Assembly: GCA_963777325.1 (NCBI GenBank)
Contig: CAVZQE010000005.1
Location: forward strand, 186,001 to 250,000
Source of the DNA: JAFAXA01 sp963777325
GTDB taxonomy: Bacteria; Pseudomonadota; Alphaproteobacteria; Acetobacterales; Acetobacteraceae
Direction: 5' to 3'
Length of the DNA: 64,000 nucleotides
Within the stretch, counting starts at the first letter, position 1; every line of letters starts with the position of its first letter. The notes under the pieces were generated by a model that was given only the letters and a program-made list of their open reading frames with translations, was not told the DNA's origin and searched no databases. Both the position numbers and the translations under genes were made by a program. This document shows positions 34,543 through 45,075 of the stretch, in pieces.

Positions 34543-36054
34543 TCAGCGCCCGTCCGCGGCGCGGCGGTGAGCGAGGGCGGCGAGCGCGGCCCCGAGTTCC
34601 GGCTCGCCGTCGAGAAAGGCCCGGATGCGCGCTTCCGCCTGCTGCCGCGCCCCTGTCCCCGTCTCGGCCGCCTGCACGACCGGCCGAAGCACGGCGAGCA
34701 CCGGCCGGTAGCGCGCGCCGAACAGGCTGTTGCGCGCCTGCGCGAGGCGGGTGGCGAGACCGCCGCCCGCCTGCGCGCCGTCGATCCAGAGCGCGACCGC
34801 CGCCGCGTCGGGCGTGCTTTCGGCGAGCGTGAGACGCCAGGCGATGGCGTGCGCGCGGAGCACGAAACTGTCCGCGTCCGCGTCCAATTCCTCGCCGGAC
34901 AGCCGCCGCTGCTCGGCGAGGATGCGGCTCAGGCTGGCGCGCGGCGGGAAGACCGCCACGTCGAGCCGCAACCGGCCGCCGTCGCAGGAGAACGCCTGCA
35001 CGCCGGGCGGCCCCGGCGCGGCGAAGGCGGCACACAAGCCGGGAGCGGCGAGGGCGGGAGCGGGCACCGCCGCCGCCTCCCGGTCGAGGCTTCCGGCGGC
35101 AAGCGGTCCCGCGGCGGCCAGGGCGAGCAGCAACCAAGCCGCCGTGGCCGCGCCCGCTGACGAGCCGCCAACGGGCGGCCGGCGGACGGAAGGGGCGAGA
35201 AAATGCGGCTCCTGCCGGAACGGCAGGCCGGCGAGGATCAGGAGCAGGATGACGATCGAGAAGAAGATCCAGCCGTAGAGGATATGGTCGGCCGCCGCCG
35301 CTTCGGCGCTGCCGAGGATATGCCCGAGCACGACGATGCCGAGCGCCCGCAGGCCGTTGGCGACCACCGGCACGACGACCGACGCCGCCATGAACGCCGC
35401 CCGGCGGGCGGGGCTGCGATACATCAGGCAGGCATAGAGCGCGCCGAAGGCGACCGACGCGATCAGGAACCGCAACCCCGCGCAGGCCTCCGCGACGAAG
35501 AACGTGCCTTCCGGGATCTCGATCGTGAAGCCGTCCGAGAAGTTCGGAATCCCAAGCAGGTCGAGGCCCGTGGCCGCGAAGCGCGCCGTCACGTGCTGCA
35601 ACACCGGCACGGAGAACGCTCCGAACGGCACCAGGAAGAACAGATAGAGCAGCGGCGCGGAGAGAAGCCGCCAGAGGGCCGGGCCGAGCACGGCCATGAA
35701 CAGCAGCTGCACGAAGCCCATCGCGGCGAGCTGCCGCGCTTCCATGATGCCGACGCGTTCGGCCGCGAGCCAGGCGAAGGCGAGGGGGATCGCCGCGAGC
35801 GCGAGCAGGGGGGCAGGGCGGGGCGCGGCGCCGGCCAGCAGCGCCCGCCGGTCCCAGGCGATATAGGCCGCAATTGGAATGACGAGGAAGCAGTGATTGT
35901 ATGCGGTCGAGGTCGCCCAGACATGCACGGCGGCGGCGATCTCGCCATGGAAGAGAAGACCGAGCAGCATCAGCCCCGAGATCAGGGCCGGCACCGTCCC
36001 CCGCGCCCGCGCGAGGGCCGCCGCAGGAGAGAGCGCGAGCGCGCCGCCCGTCAC
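34543..36054 (-). CDS. xrtA: Exosortase A (XrtA) with C-terminal EpsI-like domain
   Basis: The 503-residue membrane protein has about eight helices in its first 280 residues and the full catalytic set: Cys191 in AEACAGLRF, Arg236 in VANGLRALGI and His257 in DHILYGW. The soluble C-terminal half (from ~330) is the EpsI-like domain often fused to XrtA. Exosortase A cuts and anchors PEP-CTERM proteins at the envelope of Gram-negative bacteria. ATG 36054 overlaps the stop of the upstream glycosyltransferase gene. No PEP-CTERM substrate was recognised in the window. Confidence 0.93.
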   Translation of the reverse strand: MTGGALALSPAAALARARGTVPALISGLMLLGLLFHGEIAAAVHVWATSTAYNHCFLVIPIAAYIAWDRRALLAGAAPRPAPLLALAAIPLAFAWLAAERVGIMEARQLAAMGFVQLLFMAVLGPALWRLLSAPLLYLFFLVPFGAFSVPVLQHVTARFAATGLDLLGIPNFSDGFTIEIPEGTFFVAEACAGLRFLIASVAFGALYACLMYRSPARRAAFMAASVVVPVVANGLRALGIVVLGHILGSAEAAAADHILYGWIFFSIVILLLILAGLPFRQEPHFLAPSVRRPPVGGSSAGAATAAWLLLALAAAGPLAAGSLDREAAAVPAPALAAPGLCAAFAAPGPPGVQAFSCDGGRLRLDVAVFPPRASLSRILAEQRRLSGEELDADADSFVLRAHAIAWRLTLAESTPDAAAVALWIDGAQAGGGLATRLAQARNSLFGARYRPVLAVLRPVVQAAETGTGARQQAEARIRAFLDGEPELGAALAALAHRRAADGR

Positions 36055-37301
36055 GAGATCGCGCCCCGCTCCGGCCGCGTCGCCCGCAACAGCCGTTGCG
36101 CGGCCGGCTTGGCGAAGGCGTCGTCAAGCCCCGCGAGCGTCGCCGCCCACTCATAGCGCCGCTCGACGGCGGACCGGGCGGCGCGGCCGAGGCCGGGCTG
36201 GCGGCCATCCAGCACGTCCGCGACCGCCGCCGCCATCGCCTCAGCGCCATCCGCGACCAGCAGGTCGGTGCCCGGTTCGGCCCGGACGCCCTCGAACGCC
36301 TGCGGCGAGGCGACCACCGGACGCGCCATCGCCATCGCTTCCAGCACCTTGTTCTGGATGCCGCGCGCGATCCTGAGCGGCGCGACCACGACGTCGGCGT
36401 GCGCGATATAGGGCCTTGTGTCCGCGACGCGCCCGGTCACGAACACGTCCGGCGCGCTTTCGGCCAGCCGAAGCAATTCGCGCCCCGGATTGGCGCCGAC
36501 GATGTGAAAGCTCGGCGCTTGCGTGCGGCCGCGCAGCGTCGGCATCACCTCGCGCGCGAACCACAGCACAGCGTCCGCATTCGGCCAGTAGTCCATGGTG
36601 CCGGTGAAGACGATGCGGGGCCGCGCCACGGCGAATGGATCGGGCAGGTCGTACTCGGGCGAGAAGCGCGCCGCGTCGACCCCGTTCTCGAGCCACCCCG
36701 TGCGCGTCGCGCATTCCGGCGCCACTGCCGTGAAGCGCAGCCACTCGTCGCGCGACACGAACAGCGTCCGGTCGAACGCCGCCGCCGCCCGCCGTTCGAA
36801 GGCGAGCAGGGTGCGGGCCTCGCGCCCCCAGACCGCTTTGCGGGGTCCGCGACACTGCGCGGCGTAGGCGCGCCACTTTTCGGAATCGACATCGACCATG
36901 TCGAGCACCCGGCCGCCCGGGACGGCGCGATGCATCGCATAGGGCGCCATCGCGGAGGAGAACACGAACACGTCCTGGATCGGCTGCTCGCGCAAGGTCC
37001 GGTCCACCCAGCGGCTCAGCCGCCGGTCGTGGAAATAGTCGAGCGTCAGCGGCCGCCCTGGACGAAAGCCAAGCAGCCCCCGAAGCCGCTGGGCGTTGCG
37101 GTCGAACGGGAAGCAGGCGAGATCGGCGCAAAGCGAACGCAGGAACGGAACATGCGTCCAGTCGGCCGGATCGTCGATGAAGCAGCCGACATGCAGCCGG
37201 TGCGTGCGCGAGAGATGACGCAGCATGTGCCACGCCCGGATCTTCTCGCCCTTTTCGGGCGGGTAGGGCAGGCGATGGCAGAGGAAGAGGAGATCGCGCA
37301 T
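36051..37301 (-). CDS. XrtA-associated sugar transferase 1 (GT4 family)
   Basis: The 416-residue protein has the typical start FLCHRLPYPPEKGEKIRAWHMLRHL and continues GFRPGRPLTLDYFHD, both characteristic of the first glycosyltransferase of exosortase A/EpsH1 loci. The GT4 nucleotide-sugar site has WLENGVDAARFSPEYDLPDPF and FTGTMDYWPNADAVLWFARE, with ARGIQNKVLEAMAMARPVVA. The gene abuts the femAB-like gene and overlaps xrtA. Confidence 0.88.
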   Translation of the reverse strand: MRDLLFLCHRLPYPPEKGEKIRAWHMLRHLSRTHRLHVGCFIDDPADWTHVPFLRSLCADLACFPFDRNAQRLRGLLGFRPGRPLTLDYFHDRRLSRWVDRTLREQPIQDVFVFSSAMAPYAMHRAVPGGRVLDMVDVDSEKWRAYAAQCRGPRKAVWGREARTLLAFERRAAAAFDRTLFVSRDEWLRFTAVAPECATRTGWLENGVDAARFSPEYDLPDPFAVARPRIVFTGTMDYWPNADAVLWFAREVMPTLRGRTQAPSFHIVGANPGRELLRLAESAPDVFVTGRVADTRPYIAHADVVVAPLRIARGIQNKVLEAMAMARPVVASPQAFEGVRAEPGTDLLVADGAEAMAAAVADVLDGRQPGLGRAARSAVERRYEWAATLAGLDDAFAKPAAQRLLRATRPERGAIS

Positions 37302-38333
37302 CTAGCCGACGCCGCGCACGATCAGCGGCCCGACCGCGTTGGCGACGGGCAGCGGCAGCTTCTTCCAGGCGGCGATGAACAGCCGGTATTTCGGGTTGAG
37401 CGGATTGTGGTCCGGGATCGCGCCGCCGTCCGCCACCCGGAACCGGTACGTGAGCGGCGCGGGCTCGAAGCCCCAGTTCTTTTTGAAGGCGAACGCGCCG
37501 GTGCCGAGCTTGCTGCGGCCGAAATCGAACAGTCGCGCGCCGCGCTCGCCCGCGCGCCGCATGACCTCCCAGTACATGAAGTCGTTGGCGGCGCAGCCGC
37601 GCGCGGCACTGGTGCCGCCGCCGTAATAGGGCAGCACCTGGTCGCGATAGTAGAAGTTCATGACCGAGGCGACTGGCGTCTCGCCGTCCAGGATCGTCAC
37701 CACGTCCGAGCAGTCCGCGAACGTCTCGGCGAGGATGCGGAAGTAGCGGCGCGGGAAGACGGGCGTGCCGAGATTGCGCACGCTCTCCGCGTAGACGCGA
37801 TGCAGGCGATCGGGGTTGCCGTCGACGACGACGCGCAGGCCGTTCTGCATGCCCCGGCGAACCATCGCGCGCTGCTTGCGCGGAATCGCCTTCAGGTCGG
37901 CCTCGGCGTCGCCGCTGATGGGCTTGCGGAACGTGACGTAGAGGCCGGGCCGCGCCGCCCAGTCGCTCCCGGTGTCGTGCAGGTGGCGGAACTCGACCGC
38001 GCGCGCACCGGTCTCGCGCATCAGCGCGCACGCCGCGTCCTCGAGCGCGATCGTGGCGGCGCGGTCGAGCGCGAGCGGGCCGCCATAGACGCAGAACGGC
38101 GTCGAGATCAGCGTGTTGCCGAACAGGCGGCTGCGCACGTGTACCAGCGGCAGCACCCCCGCGATCGCACCATCCTGCTCGGCGACCAGGTAGTGCGGCG
38201 GATGTCCGAACGCCGTCTCGATTACTCTTCCCCAGGCGGCGCGATGGAAGAACGTGCCGTCGGCCTGGGCGTCCACAAACGCATCCCAGGCGGCGTGCCG
38301 CGCTTCCGTCAGCTTGGTGACGACGAGGGCCAT
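37302..38333 (-). CDS. FemAB-like GNAT acyltransferase, XrtA-associated
   Basis: A 343-residue protein of the PEP-CTERM system-associated FemAB family: FFHRAAWGRVIETAFGHPPHYLVAEQDG near residue 30, LRVVVDGNPDRLHRVYAESVRNLGTPVFPRRYF near residue 185, and YYGGGTSAARGCAANDFMYWEVM near residue 250. FemAB relatives transfer amino acids to cell-wall precursors. Here it is part of the exosortase operon, with no bases between it and the downstream glycosyltransferase gene. Its exact substrate is unknown. Confidence 0.86.
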   Translation of the reverse strand: MALVVTKLTEARHAAWDAFVDAQADGTFFHRAAWGRVIETAFGHPPHYLVAEQDGAIAGVLPLVHVRSRLFGNTLISTPFCVYGGPLALDRAATIALEDAACALMRETGARAVEFRHLHDTGSDWAARPGLYVTFRKPISGDAEADLKAIPRKQRAMVRRGMQNGLRVVVDGNPDRLHRVYAESVRNLGTPVFPRRYFRILAETFADCSDVVTILDGETPVASVMNFYYRDQVLPYYGGGTSAARGCAANDFMYWEVMRRAGERGARLFDFGRSKLGTGAFAFKKNWGFEPAPLTYRFRVADGGAIPDHNPLNPKYRLFIAAWKKLPLPVANAVGPLIVRGVG

Positions 38334-38343
38334 GGTCTGCCGC

Positions 38344-39211
38344 TCAGGCCGCGCGCTGCACGGAAGGCGGTTCGGTCAGCAGGTCCGCGAACACGCGGTC
38401 CATCCGGTCCCACGCGAACGCGCGCAGCAGGGCGTCGAGCCGTCGCGCGGTCCGCGACAGATTGACGCGATGGCGGAATCGTGCGGTGCTTCTCGCGCCC
38501 GCGATGGGCGGCTGCTCCGGATCGATCTCCCAGGGATGGATGTAGAAGAGGCCGGGCATGCGCTCGGCGCGGTTCACGCGGGCCAGCCCGCGCCGGAACA
38601 AAGCGTACGGGCAGCAGCCGGAAGTAGCCGCCCCCGGCGCAGGGCAGATTCTGGCCAAGCAGGCGCGTCGTTGTCATCGGGATTTCCCAAAGTTGCCCGC
38701 CTGCGGGCTGGAACGGATGCCGCGAGGCCGACGGATCGCCGTAGAGATCGTGGCGGACGGGATAGGTGCTGGAGCTGTAGCGATACCCCTCCCGCTCCAG
38801 CACCTCGAAGGCCCAAGGGTTGCGGGGTCCGATCGAGAAGGTGGGCGCGCGGTAGCCCGTGACCGGGGCGCCGCCCACGTCCTCCAGGATGCGCTTCGCC
38901 CGTCGGACATCCTCGGCAAAGGCGGCCGGCGCTTGCGTATCGGCGCGCATATGGCCGTAGCCGTGACTCGCGAGCTCGTGCCCGGCGGCGACGATGCGCC
39001 GGATGAGGGTGGGATGCCGCTCGGCGACCCAGCCGAGCGTGAAGAAGGTCGCGCTCACACCCGCGCGCGCGAACTGGCCGAGCATACGGTCCGTGTTCCC
39101 CTCGACCCGGCGCTCAAACATGTCCCACGCCCCGCGCGGCACGCAATCCGCGAAGGCCTGGACCTGGAAGTAGTCCTCGACATCGACGGTCATGGCGTTG
39201 CGCAGCGTCAT
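38344..39211 (-). pseudogene. XrtA-associated polysaccharide deacetylase, frameshifted
   Basis: ATG 39211 overlaps the stop of the ATPase gene (ATGA) and opens NAMTVDVEDYFQVQAFAD, the NodB-type metal Asp pair. FFTLGWVAERHPTLIRRIVAAGHELASHGYGH follows with the metal His. An extra base at about 38,607 breaks the frame after GGGYFRLLP; the other frame continues YALFRRGLARVN and FYIHPWEIDPEQP to the end. Rejoined length is about 288 residues. It removes acetyl groups from the exopolysaccharide in this family of loci. Confidence 0.87.
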
Positions 39212-40182
39212 CGCGGCGTCTCCAGATGGCCGCCGAGCAGATCGAGCAGGCGGCGGAAGATGCGTTCCTGGCGCGCAACCGTCGCCTCCAGCGCCTGGAC
39301 ACGCGGCCCGAAGCCCGAGGACGGGCGGTCGTCGTCCGCGTCGCCCGCCCGCGATGCGCGGGAAATAGCGCCGATATCCTGCCGCAACTCGCCCGCTGTT
39401 AAATCCACGATGTCCGCCGAAATCATGCGCGCCTGTTCCAGCGCACCGTAGAGCAGCACGCGTGAACAAAGCGTGTTGATGCGCCGTGGCACGCCGCCCG
39501 TATGGGCGTGGATTCGCGCGAACGCCTCGTCCTCCCAGGCGGGCGCGCCGGTCCAGCCGACGGTCCGCAGCCGGTGCTCGATGTAGGCGCGCGTCTCATC
39601 CGCGCCGAGCGGGCCGAGATGGTAGGCCGCGAGGATGCGCTGCCGCAGCTGATCGAGATCCGGGCGCGCGAGCGTCGCCCGGAACTGCGGCTGCCCGAGC
39701 AGGATCGTCTGCAGCGGCGAGCGCCCGTCGACCGTGATGTTGGACAGCATCCGCAGTTCCTCGAGCGCCGCGACGGGCAGGTTCTGCGCCTCGTCGACGA
39801 CCAGCAGGCAGCGCCGTCCGGTCGCGCGTTCGTCATGGAAGAACCGCTCGAGCCGGCGCAGCAAGGTCGCCTTGTCGGCGCCCTCGTCGGCGAGGCCGAA
39901 GCCGGTGACGGCGAGCCGCAGCAGGTCGTCGCCCGACACCTGCGTCGTCGCCAGCCGGCAGATCGCGTAGGCGCGGTGATCGAGCTGCGACCAGAGCCGC
40001 TCGGTGAGCGTCGTCTTGCCGGCGCCGACCTCGCCCGTGATGACGATGAAGCCTTCCTGCTGCGCCAGCCCGTACACGAGATGCGACATCGCCCGCGCGT
40101 GGCCGAGGCTGCCGAAGAAGAACCGCGTGTCGGGCGTCAGCTGGAACGGCGCTCCGGAAAGCTTGTAATGGGCCTCGTACAT
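39208..40182 (-). CDS. XrtA-associated AAA ATPase
   Basis: The 324-residue ATPase of the ExeA/GspA-like kind starts MYEAHYKLSGAPFQLTPDTRFFFGS. It has Walker A GEVGAGKTTLTERL near residue 57, CLLVVDEAQNLPVAALEELRML (Walker B) near 125, and a sensor/arginine region FRATLARPDLDQLRQRIL. It is the fifth gene of the XrtA operon, nine bases after the outer-membrane protein gene. It is thought to act at the inner membrane in polysaccharide or protein export. Confidence 0.9.
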   Translation of the reverse strand: MYEAHYKLSGAPFQLTPDTRFFFGSLGHARAMSHLVYGLAQQEGFIVITGEVGAGKTTLTERLWSQLDHRAYAICRLATTQVSGDDLLRLAVTGFGLADEGADKATLLRRLERFFHDERATGRRCLLVVDEAQNLPVAALEELRMLSNITVDGRSPLQTILLGQPQFRATLARPDLDQLRQRILAAYHLGPLGADETRAYIEHRLRTVGWTGAPAWEDEAFARIHAHTGGVPRRINTLCSRVLLYGALEQARMISADIVDLTAGELRQDIGAISRASRAGDADDDRPSSGFGPRVQALEATVARQERIFRRLLDLLGGHLETPR

Positions 40183-40190
40183 GCGTGCGC

Positions 40191-41964
40191 TCAGAACTGC
40201 TTGGTCAAACCGATGAGGAGGACGTTCTGATCGAAGCGGCGGAGCGCGATGGGCGAGCTGCGCTCGAAATAGCCGTACTGCGCGATCCCGGTGAGCGTCG
40301 GCGTGAAGGCGTAGGCGTAGCTCGCGAGCGCGCCGAAGAACGTCTCATGCGCGTCGGTCCCGCCCGGGACGAGGAAGCTCTGCTTCTGCTCGCCGTAACT
40401 GAAGGTGAGGTTCGTCCGCGCGGCGTCGCTGATCTGGTGCTGCCAGCCGAGCGTGCCCGAGATCGCCCGGGAGGAGCCGGCGCTGACGGGTCCGCTGCTC
40501 GCGACCGCCGACTGATCCGAGCCGATGATCGCGGCCGAGAGCGTGTCGCGGGCGAGCATCGTCGTGATGCCGGCCGAGAAGGTTCGCGTGCGGTTCAGCG
40601 TGGCGTTGCCCTGGACGCCGAGGCCCGGATTGCCGATGAAGAGCGGCGCGCCGGTGGTGCTGTCGACGATGCCCCCGTCCGGGCCGGTGCCGGACAGCGT
40701 GAGCAGGGATTGCAGCATCTGCAGATCCGTGCCGAGGCCGGTCTGATAGCGCGCGAACACCGTGGTGCGGGCGGTCACGGCGTACGAGGCGTCGAGGAAG
40801 GCGGAGTTGAAGCCGTAGCGGTGGCCATAGCCGGCGGTGACGGTGCTGGCGGGACCGGGGGTGAAGGTCGCGCCGAACGCCCAGACCGCGTCGTCGATCG
40901 CGACCTTCGGCGAGGCTTTCGGGTATCCGATCGTCTCGTACCCGAACTCGCCGAACACCACCACCGAGCGGGTGAGGGCGTAGCCGAGCCGGTTGGTGAT
41001 GAAGGTCTGGTGCGCGCCCGAGACGACGCCGTTCCCGCCGAGCTGGCTCGCATCGAGGAGCGCCGTGTCGCGCATGCGGCCGAGCGCCGGCCCGCTCACG
41101 AATTGCACCAGCGCCTCGTTCGCGAACAGGGTCGAGTTCGGCTGCGATCCGGCGACCGGGATCGTGTTGCCGTTCGTGCCGTGGAAGCCGCCGCCGCCGT
41201 TGTCGTTGAACGCCGAGAACGAGACGCGGTCGGCGACGGTCAGCGTGCCCGCGTCGCCGAACCGATGCACGGCATAGGGCGAGACCGCGAAACTGTAGCT
41301 TTGGGTCTGGCCGCTGCCCGACAGGAAGGCGGCGGTCGTGGAACCGGCCCCGAAGCCGCCGAAGCCCGGGGCCGCGAACCCGGTGGCGCCGACCGGAAAC
41401 CCGCCGCTGGTCGGCGCGATGCCCGCGAAGCCGCGCGCGTCGAGAAACAAATCGTCCTCGACCAGCGTCGCGAGCGCGTACGCGGTCAGGTTCTGCGCAA
41501 CGAAATCCTGGCCGGGGTTGGAGGCGTAGAGTGCCGCCGTCGGCGCGTAGTCGAGGGTCGCCTGCAGGCGGGGCGTGTCGCCCTGCACGAGCAGCGAGGG
41601 CCCGAGATAGGTGATGAAGTCGGATTCTGCGTCCGCCCTGCGTCTGCAGGATGTTGTCGTTGAACGCCTCGGCGACGTCGATCTGCGGCGTCACCGTCCA
41701 GCCCGGCGCGAATTCGGGCCTGTTCTGCGGCAGGATGCGGTGCGCCGGATCCGCCGAGGGATAGGCCGGCTCCGGCGCGGCTCCGCCGGCGCCGTCCGGA
41801 ACAGGGACGGGCGACGCGGCTGGCGGGAACGGGTAGCCGGCGCCGGGCAGGACGGGGTAGCCGGCGGTCTGCGCGCGCGCCGTCCCCGGGCCGCCGATGG
41901 CGCCGCTGATGGCAGCGAGGATCAGGAGGGCCATCGTATCCGGGCCGGCGTAATCCGCGCGCAT
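40191..41964 (-). pseudogene. XrtA-associated outer-membrane beta-barrel protein, frameshifted
   Basis: The N-terminal frame has a signal segment (LILAAISGAIGGPGTARAQ), a proline-rich region and WTVTPQIDVAEAFNDNILQTQ. At about 41,630 homology moves to another frame reading ESDFITYLGPSLLV and DTPRLQATLDYAPTAALYAS, then a long series of alternating strands to a final FDQNVLLIGLTKQF, a terminal Phe typical of outer-membrane barrels. Rejoined length is about 590 residues. The likely role is export or anchoring of the polysaccharide at the outer membrane. Start at 41964 or 41934. Confidence 0.82.
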
Positions 41965-41987
41965 CGGCTGGTCCCGCCGCTCGCCGG

Positions 41988-42881
41988 TCAGGCGGTCTGG
42001 CGTGAAGCGTAGGGCGCGTAGGAGCCGAAGCTGTTGCGGGCGTTCGCCCGCACCTTATTGAGGAGCAGCGTGATCGCCGGGCAGGCCTGGACGAGATCGA
42101 GCGCGCCCTCGACCTCCTCGCGTTGCGTTCGCCCGGCTTCGATCACGAAGACGATCTGTCCGACGATCGCCGCGAGCGCGCTCGGATCGCTGCTGGCAAG
42201 GCACGGCGGCGCGTCGATGACGACGAGACAGTCGGCGTAGCGCCGGCCGAGATCGCGCAGCTGGCGGCCCATGTGGCGCGTCGCGAAGAGATCCGGGCCG
42301 TGCTCGCCGGCGCGGCCGGGAGGAAGGAGCGACAGTTTCGGGATCTCGGTCCTGACGATCGCCGCCTCGGGGTCGAGGCCGGCATCGGCGAGGTCGAGCA
42401 GGCCCGGGGCGTCGCCCAACCCCAACGTGCGGCCGAGCGAATCCGGCTTGCTGTCGGCATCGACCAGCAGCACGTCGTGGTCGTTCTGGCGGGCGATGCC
42501 GGCGGCGAGATTGAGGGCGGCGAAGCTCTTGCCCTCGCCGGGACGGGCGCTCGTCACCAGCACGAGAGTGCCGGGACGGCCGCCCGCCGCATCCGCCGCG
42601 AAAGCAGTCCGCAGCACCTGGCTCTGCGCGATCCGGAACTCCTCGGCGACGCGCCCGCGGCCGCGCCCGGCGCCGATCATGCCCGCCGCTTCCAGGGCCG
42701 CCCGCCCGACCGCCGGCGTCGGGGCGGCGTCCGGAAGCCTGCCGTGCGCGGCCGGCAGCGGCGCGCCTGGTCCAGCGCCGCGATCCGGGTTCAGGAGCTG
42801 GGCGGTGGCGGGGTCGAGCGCCCCGTCCTCGCGCAGCCGCTCCGCCGCCCGTTCGATCAGGTGCAATGTCTTGGGGGCCAT
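41988..42881 (-). CDS. XrtA-associated tyrosine autokinase (BY-kinase)
   Basis: A 297-residue Wzc-like cytoplasmic kinase: Walker A SARPGEGKSFAALNLA near residue 120, LLVDADSKPDSLGR (A'), VVIDAPPCLASSD (Walker B) and a C-terminal tyrosine cluster FGSYAPYASRQTA that is expected to be autophosphorylated. The start ATG 42881 is separated by two bases from the chain-length gene, which supplies the membrane partner. The kinase/phosphorylation cycle controls polymer length in these systems. Confidence 0.87.
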   Translation of the reverse strand: MAPKTLHLIERAAERLREDGALDPATAQLLNPDRGAGPGAPLPAAHGRLPDAAPTPAVGRAALEAAGMIGAGRGRGRVAEEFRIAQSQVLRTAFAADAAGGRPGTLVLVTSARPGEGKSFAALNLAAGIARQNDHDVLLVDADSKPDSLGRTLGLGDAPGLLDLADAGLDPEAAIVRTEIPKLSLLPPGRAGEHGPDLFATRHMGRQLRDLGRRYADCLVVIDAPPCLASSDPSALAAIVGQIVFVIEAGRTQREEVEGALDLVQACPAITLLLNKVRANARNSFGSYAPYASRQTA

Positions 42882-42883
42882 GG

Positions 42884-44396
42884 TCACACCGATGCCGAGC
42901 CGCGCAGGAGATGCCCGAGCAAGCCGCCGCAAGCGACGACGAGCAGCAGGACGGCGACGCCGAAGCCGAGCGCCGAGACGACCCGCCTCGAGGGCGGAGT
43001 GGGCGTCGCGAGCGAGATGCCGCCGAGGACCGGCAGGCCGAGCGCGCGCAGATCGGCGAGCGTCGCGAACGACCGGTCCATCTGCCCGAGCAGGAAGGCG
43101 CAGCCGACCCCGGCGCCGAGGCCCGCCGCGAGCACGGCCGGGATCAGCAGCAGCCGGTTCGGCGAGACGGGGATGCGCGGCACCTGCGGCGGATCGACGA
43201 TCTGCAGCTTCACCTTGTCGGCCTGCGTGTTCGCGGCCTGGGCGATGCTGGCCGCCTCGCGGCGGGCGAGCAGCTCCTCGTAGTTCTTCCTGAGCACCGT
43301 GTAGTCGCGGTCGAGATTCTGATACTCGGCCTGCACGCCCGGCGCGGTCCGCGCCATCGTCTCCAGCCGCTCGCGCTCCGTGATCGTGTCGCGCACCTGC
43401 CGTTGCAGGGACGCGACCTGCGCCTCCGCGTCAATCAGCCTGAGCTTCGTCTGCTCGTAGACGGGATTGGGCAGGATCGATCCGGCGCGGCGGCCCGGAG
43501 CCGCGCCCTCGTCCCCTTTCAGGGTCGGTATCAGGGCTTTCAGCGCGATTACCTCGGGGTGCTGGTCGGTATAGCGCAGCCGCAACTCGGCCAGCCGCTG
43601 CTCGGCCGCCTGCAGCCGCGAGGGCGCGGCGATGGGCGAGCCCGGCTCGCCCGGCGCGGGCAAGGTCTGTGACGTCGTCGCCAGTTCCTGCCGCATCGCG
43701 TCGCGGCGCAGGATCGCATCCTGCAGCTGGCCCTGCAGGGTGAGCATCTGCGAGCGCGCCAGATCGAGACGCGAGGCGCCGCCATTTGCGTCGGAGGGCA
43801 GGAGATCGATGTATTTCGCGCGGAACTCGGCCCGCCGCTTCTCGGCCGCCCGCAGCTGCTGCTCGGTACGAGGCGATCTGATGGTCAAGGAAAACGCGGG
43901 CGTTCTCCATGTCGCTGCGGTTGGCGCCGGTCGCGCTCTCGACGAAGATGTTGAGCAGCGTCAGCACCACGTTGTACGCGAGATGCGGATCGGCGTTGCG
44001 GTAGGTGATGCCGAACAGCGTCTTCGTTTCGGGCGTGATCCTGATCTCCTTGGCGAGACGCTGCACGAGGCGGTCGCGGCCGGTCTGGCCCGTCACGGTC
44101 AGATCGAGATCGGATTTGGCGATCAGCTTCTCGATATTGGGCCGGCTGAGCAGGGTGCGCTGCAGGATTTCAAGCTGGCCGCTCGGAGAATCGTCGGCGG
44201 CGATCCCCTTCAGGAGCGGCGTCAGCACGGCGTCGGCATCGACGTAGAGCCGCGCATTGGCCTCGTATGTGTTCGGGATGAGATGGAGCGCCGCCCAGCC
44301 CGCGAGGCAGACGCCCCAGGCGACCGCGAGCGCGGTCCAGCGATGCGGCCATCCCCGGCGCAGATGGCTGGTCAGCAGCGCCTTGATCTGATCCAT
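42884..44396 (-). pseudogene. XrtA-associated chain-length determinant (Wzz/GNVR domain), frameshifted
   Basis: The N-terminal half has an inner-membrane anchor (ALAVAWGVCLAGWAALHLI), then YEANARLYVDADAVLTPLLKGI and YRNADPHLAYNVVLTLLNIFVES, the Wzz-type periplasmic domain. An inserted base at about 43,870 interrupts it after FLDHQIASY; the other frame continues EQQLRAAEKRRAEFRAKYIDLLPS through coiled coil, the GNVR-like PPQVPRIPVSPNRLLLIPAVLAAGLGAG and a final helix. Rejoined length is about 503 residues. Works with the tyrosine kinase to set chain length. Confidence 0.86.
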
Positions 44397-44406
44397 GCGG
44401 CGTCCG

Positions 44407-45039
44407 TCAGAACCAGGTTTGCGGAATGACGAGCGTATCGCCCGGCTGCATGTCCATGTTCTGGGCGATGTCGCCGTCCTTGAGCAGATCGCTCAGGCGC
44501 ACCTTGATCGTCTTCTGCTGCCCGCCCTCGCGCCGCACGATGATGGCTCGGTTCCCCGCCGCGAACTTGGTCAGGCCCTTGGTCGCGATCATCACGTCCA
44601 GCACCGTCATGTGCTCGCGATAGGGGATGGCGGTCGGTTCCGTCGCCTCGCCGATCACGCGGATCTGGCGGTCGAACGGACCGACGAACGAGCGCACGAT
44701 CACCGTGACGCTCGGATCCTTCACGTATTTCTTGAGCTTGGCCTCGATTGCGCGGGCGAGCTCGGTCGGCGTGCGCCCGGCCGCCGCCACATCCTCGATC
44801 AGCGGCACCGAAATCCGACCGTCGGGCCGTACCGGCAGGTTCGCTTCGCTCAGTTCGGGCGACTGATAGACGAAGACGCTCAACGCGTCGCCCGGCCCGA
44901 TCACGTAGGGGGAGGCGTCGGCCGAGGACGTGACCCTGGCCCCCTCGACCGGCGGCCGGAGACCGGCGCCGGAGCAACCCGCGAGTGCCGCGAGAGCGGT
45001 GCAAGCGGCGATAAGCGGGCTACGCCAGATCCTGATCAC
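44407..45039 (-). CDS. XrtA-associated polysaccharide export lipoprotein
   Basis: First gene of the leftward XrtA operon. From GTG 45039 (GGAG site, 5-base gap) it is 210 residues. A lipobox LAALAGCSG marks a lipoprotein signal near residue 20. Then comes the Poly_export domain, YVIGPGDALSVFVYQSPELSE, with an SLBB-like VIGEATEPTAIPYREHMTVLDVM region, ending QPGDTLVIPQTWF. The protein forms part of the outer-membrane export channel. A longer frame would run into the tRNA at 45076-45149. Confidence 0.9.
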   Translation of the reverse strand: MIRIWRSPLIAACTALAALAGCSGAGLRPPVEGARVTSSADASPYVIGPGDALSVFVYQSPELSEANLPVRPDGRISVPLIEDVAAAGRTPTELARAIEAKLKKYVKDPSVTVIVRSFVGPFDRQIRVIGEATEPTAIPYREHMTVLDVMIATKGLTKFAAGNRAIIVRREGGQQKTIKVRLSDLLKDGDIAQNMDMQPGDTLVIPQTWF

Positions 45040-45075
45040 GGACACTCCGCCTGTCTGTCGGCCGCATCGAAAGGC

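Noticed and set aside
35901..38465. Long plus-strand frame (854 codons) opposite xrtA and neighbouring genes
   Set aside because: Arg- and Ala-rich low-complexity translation typical of shadows in GC-rich DNA; the real genes are on the minus strand.
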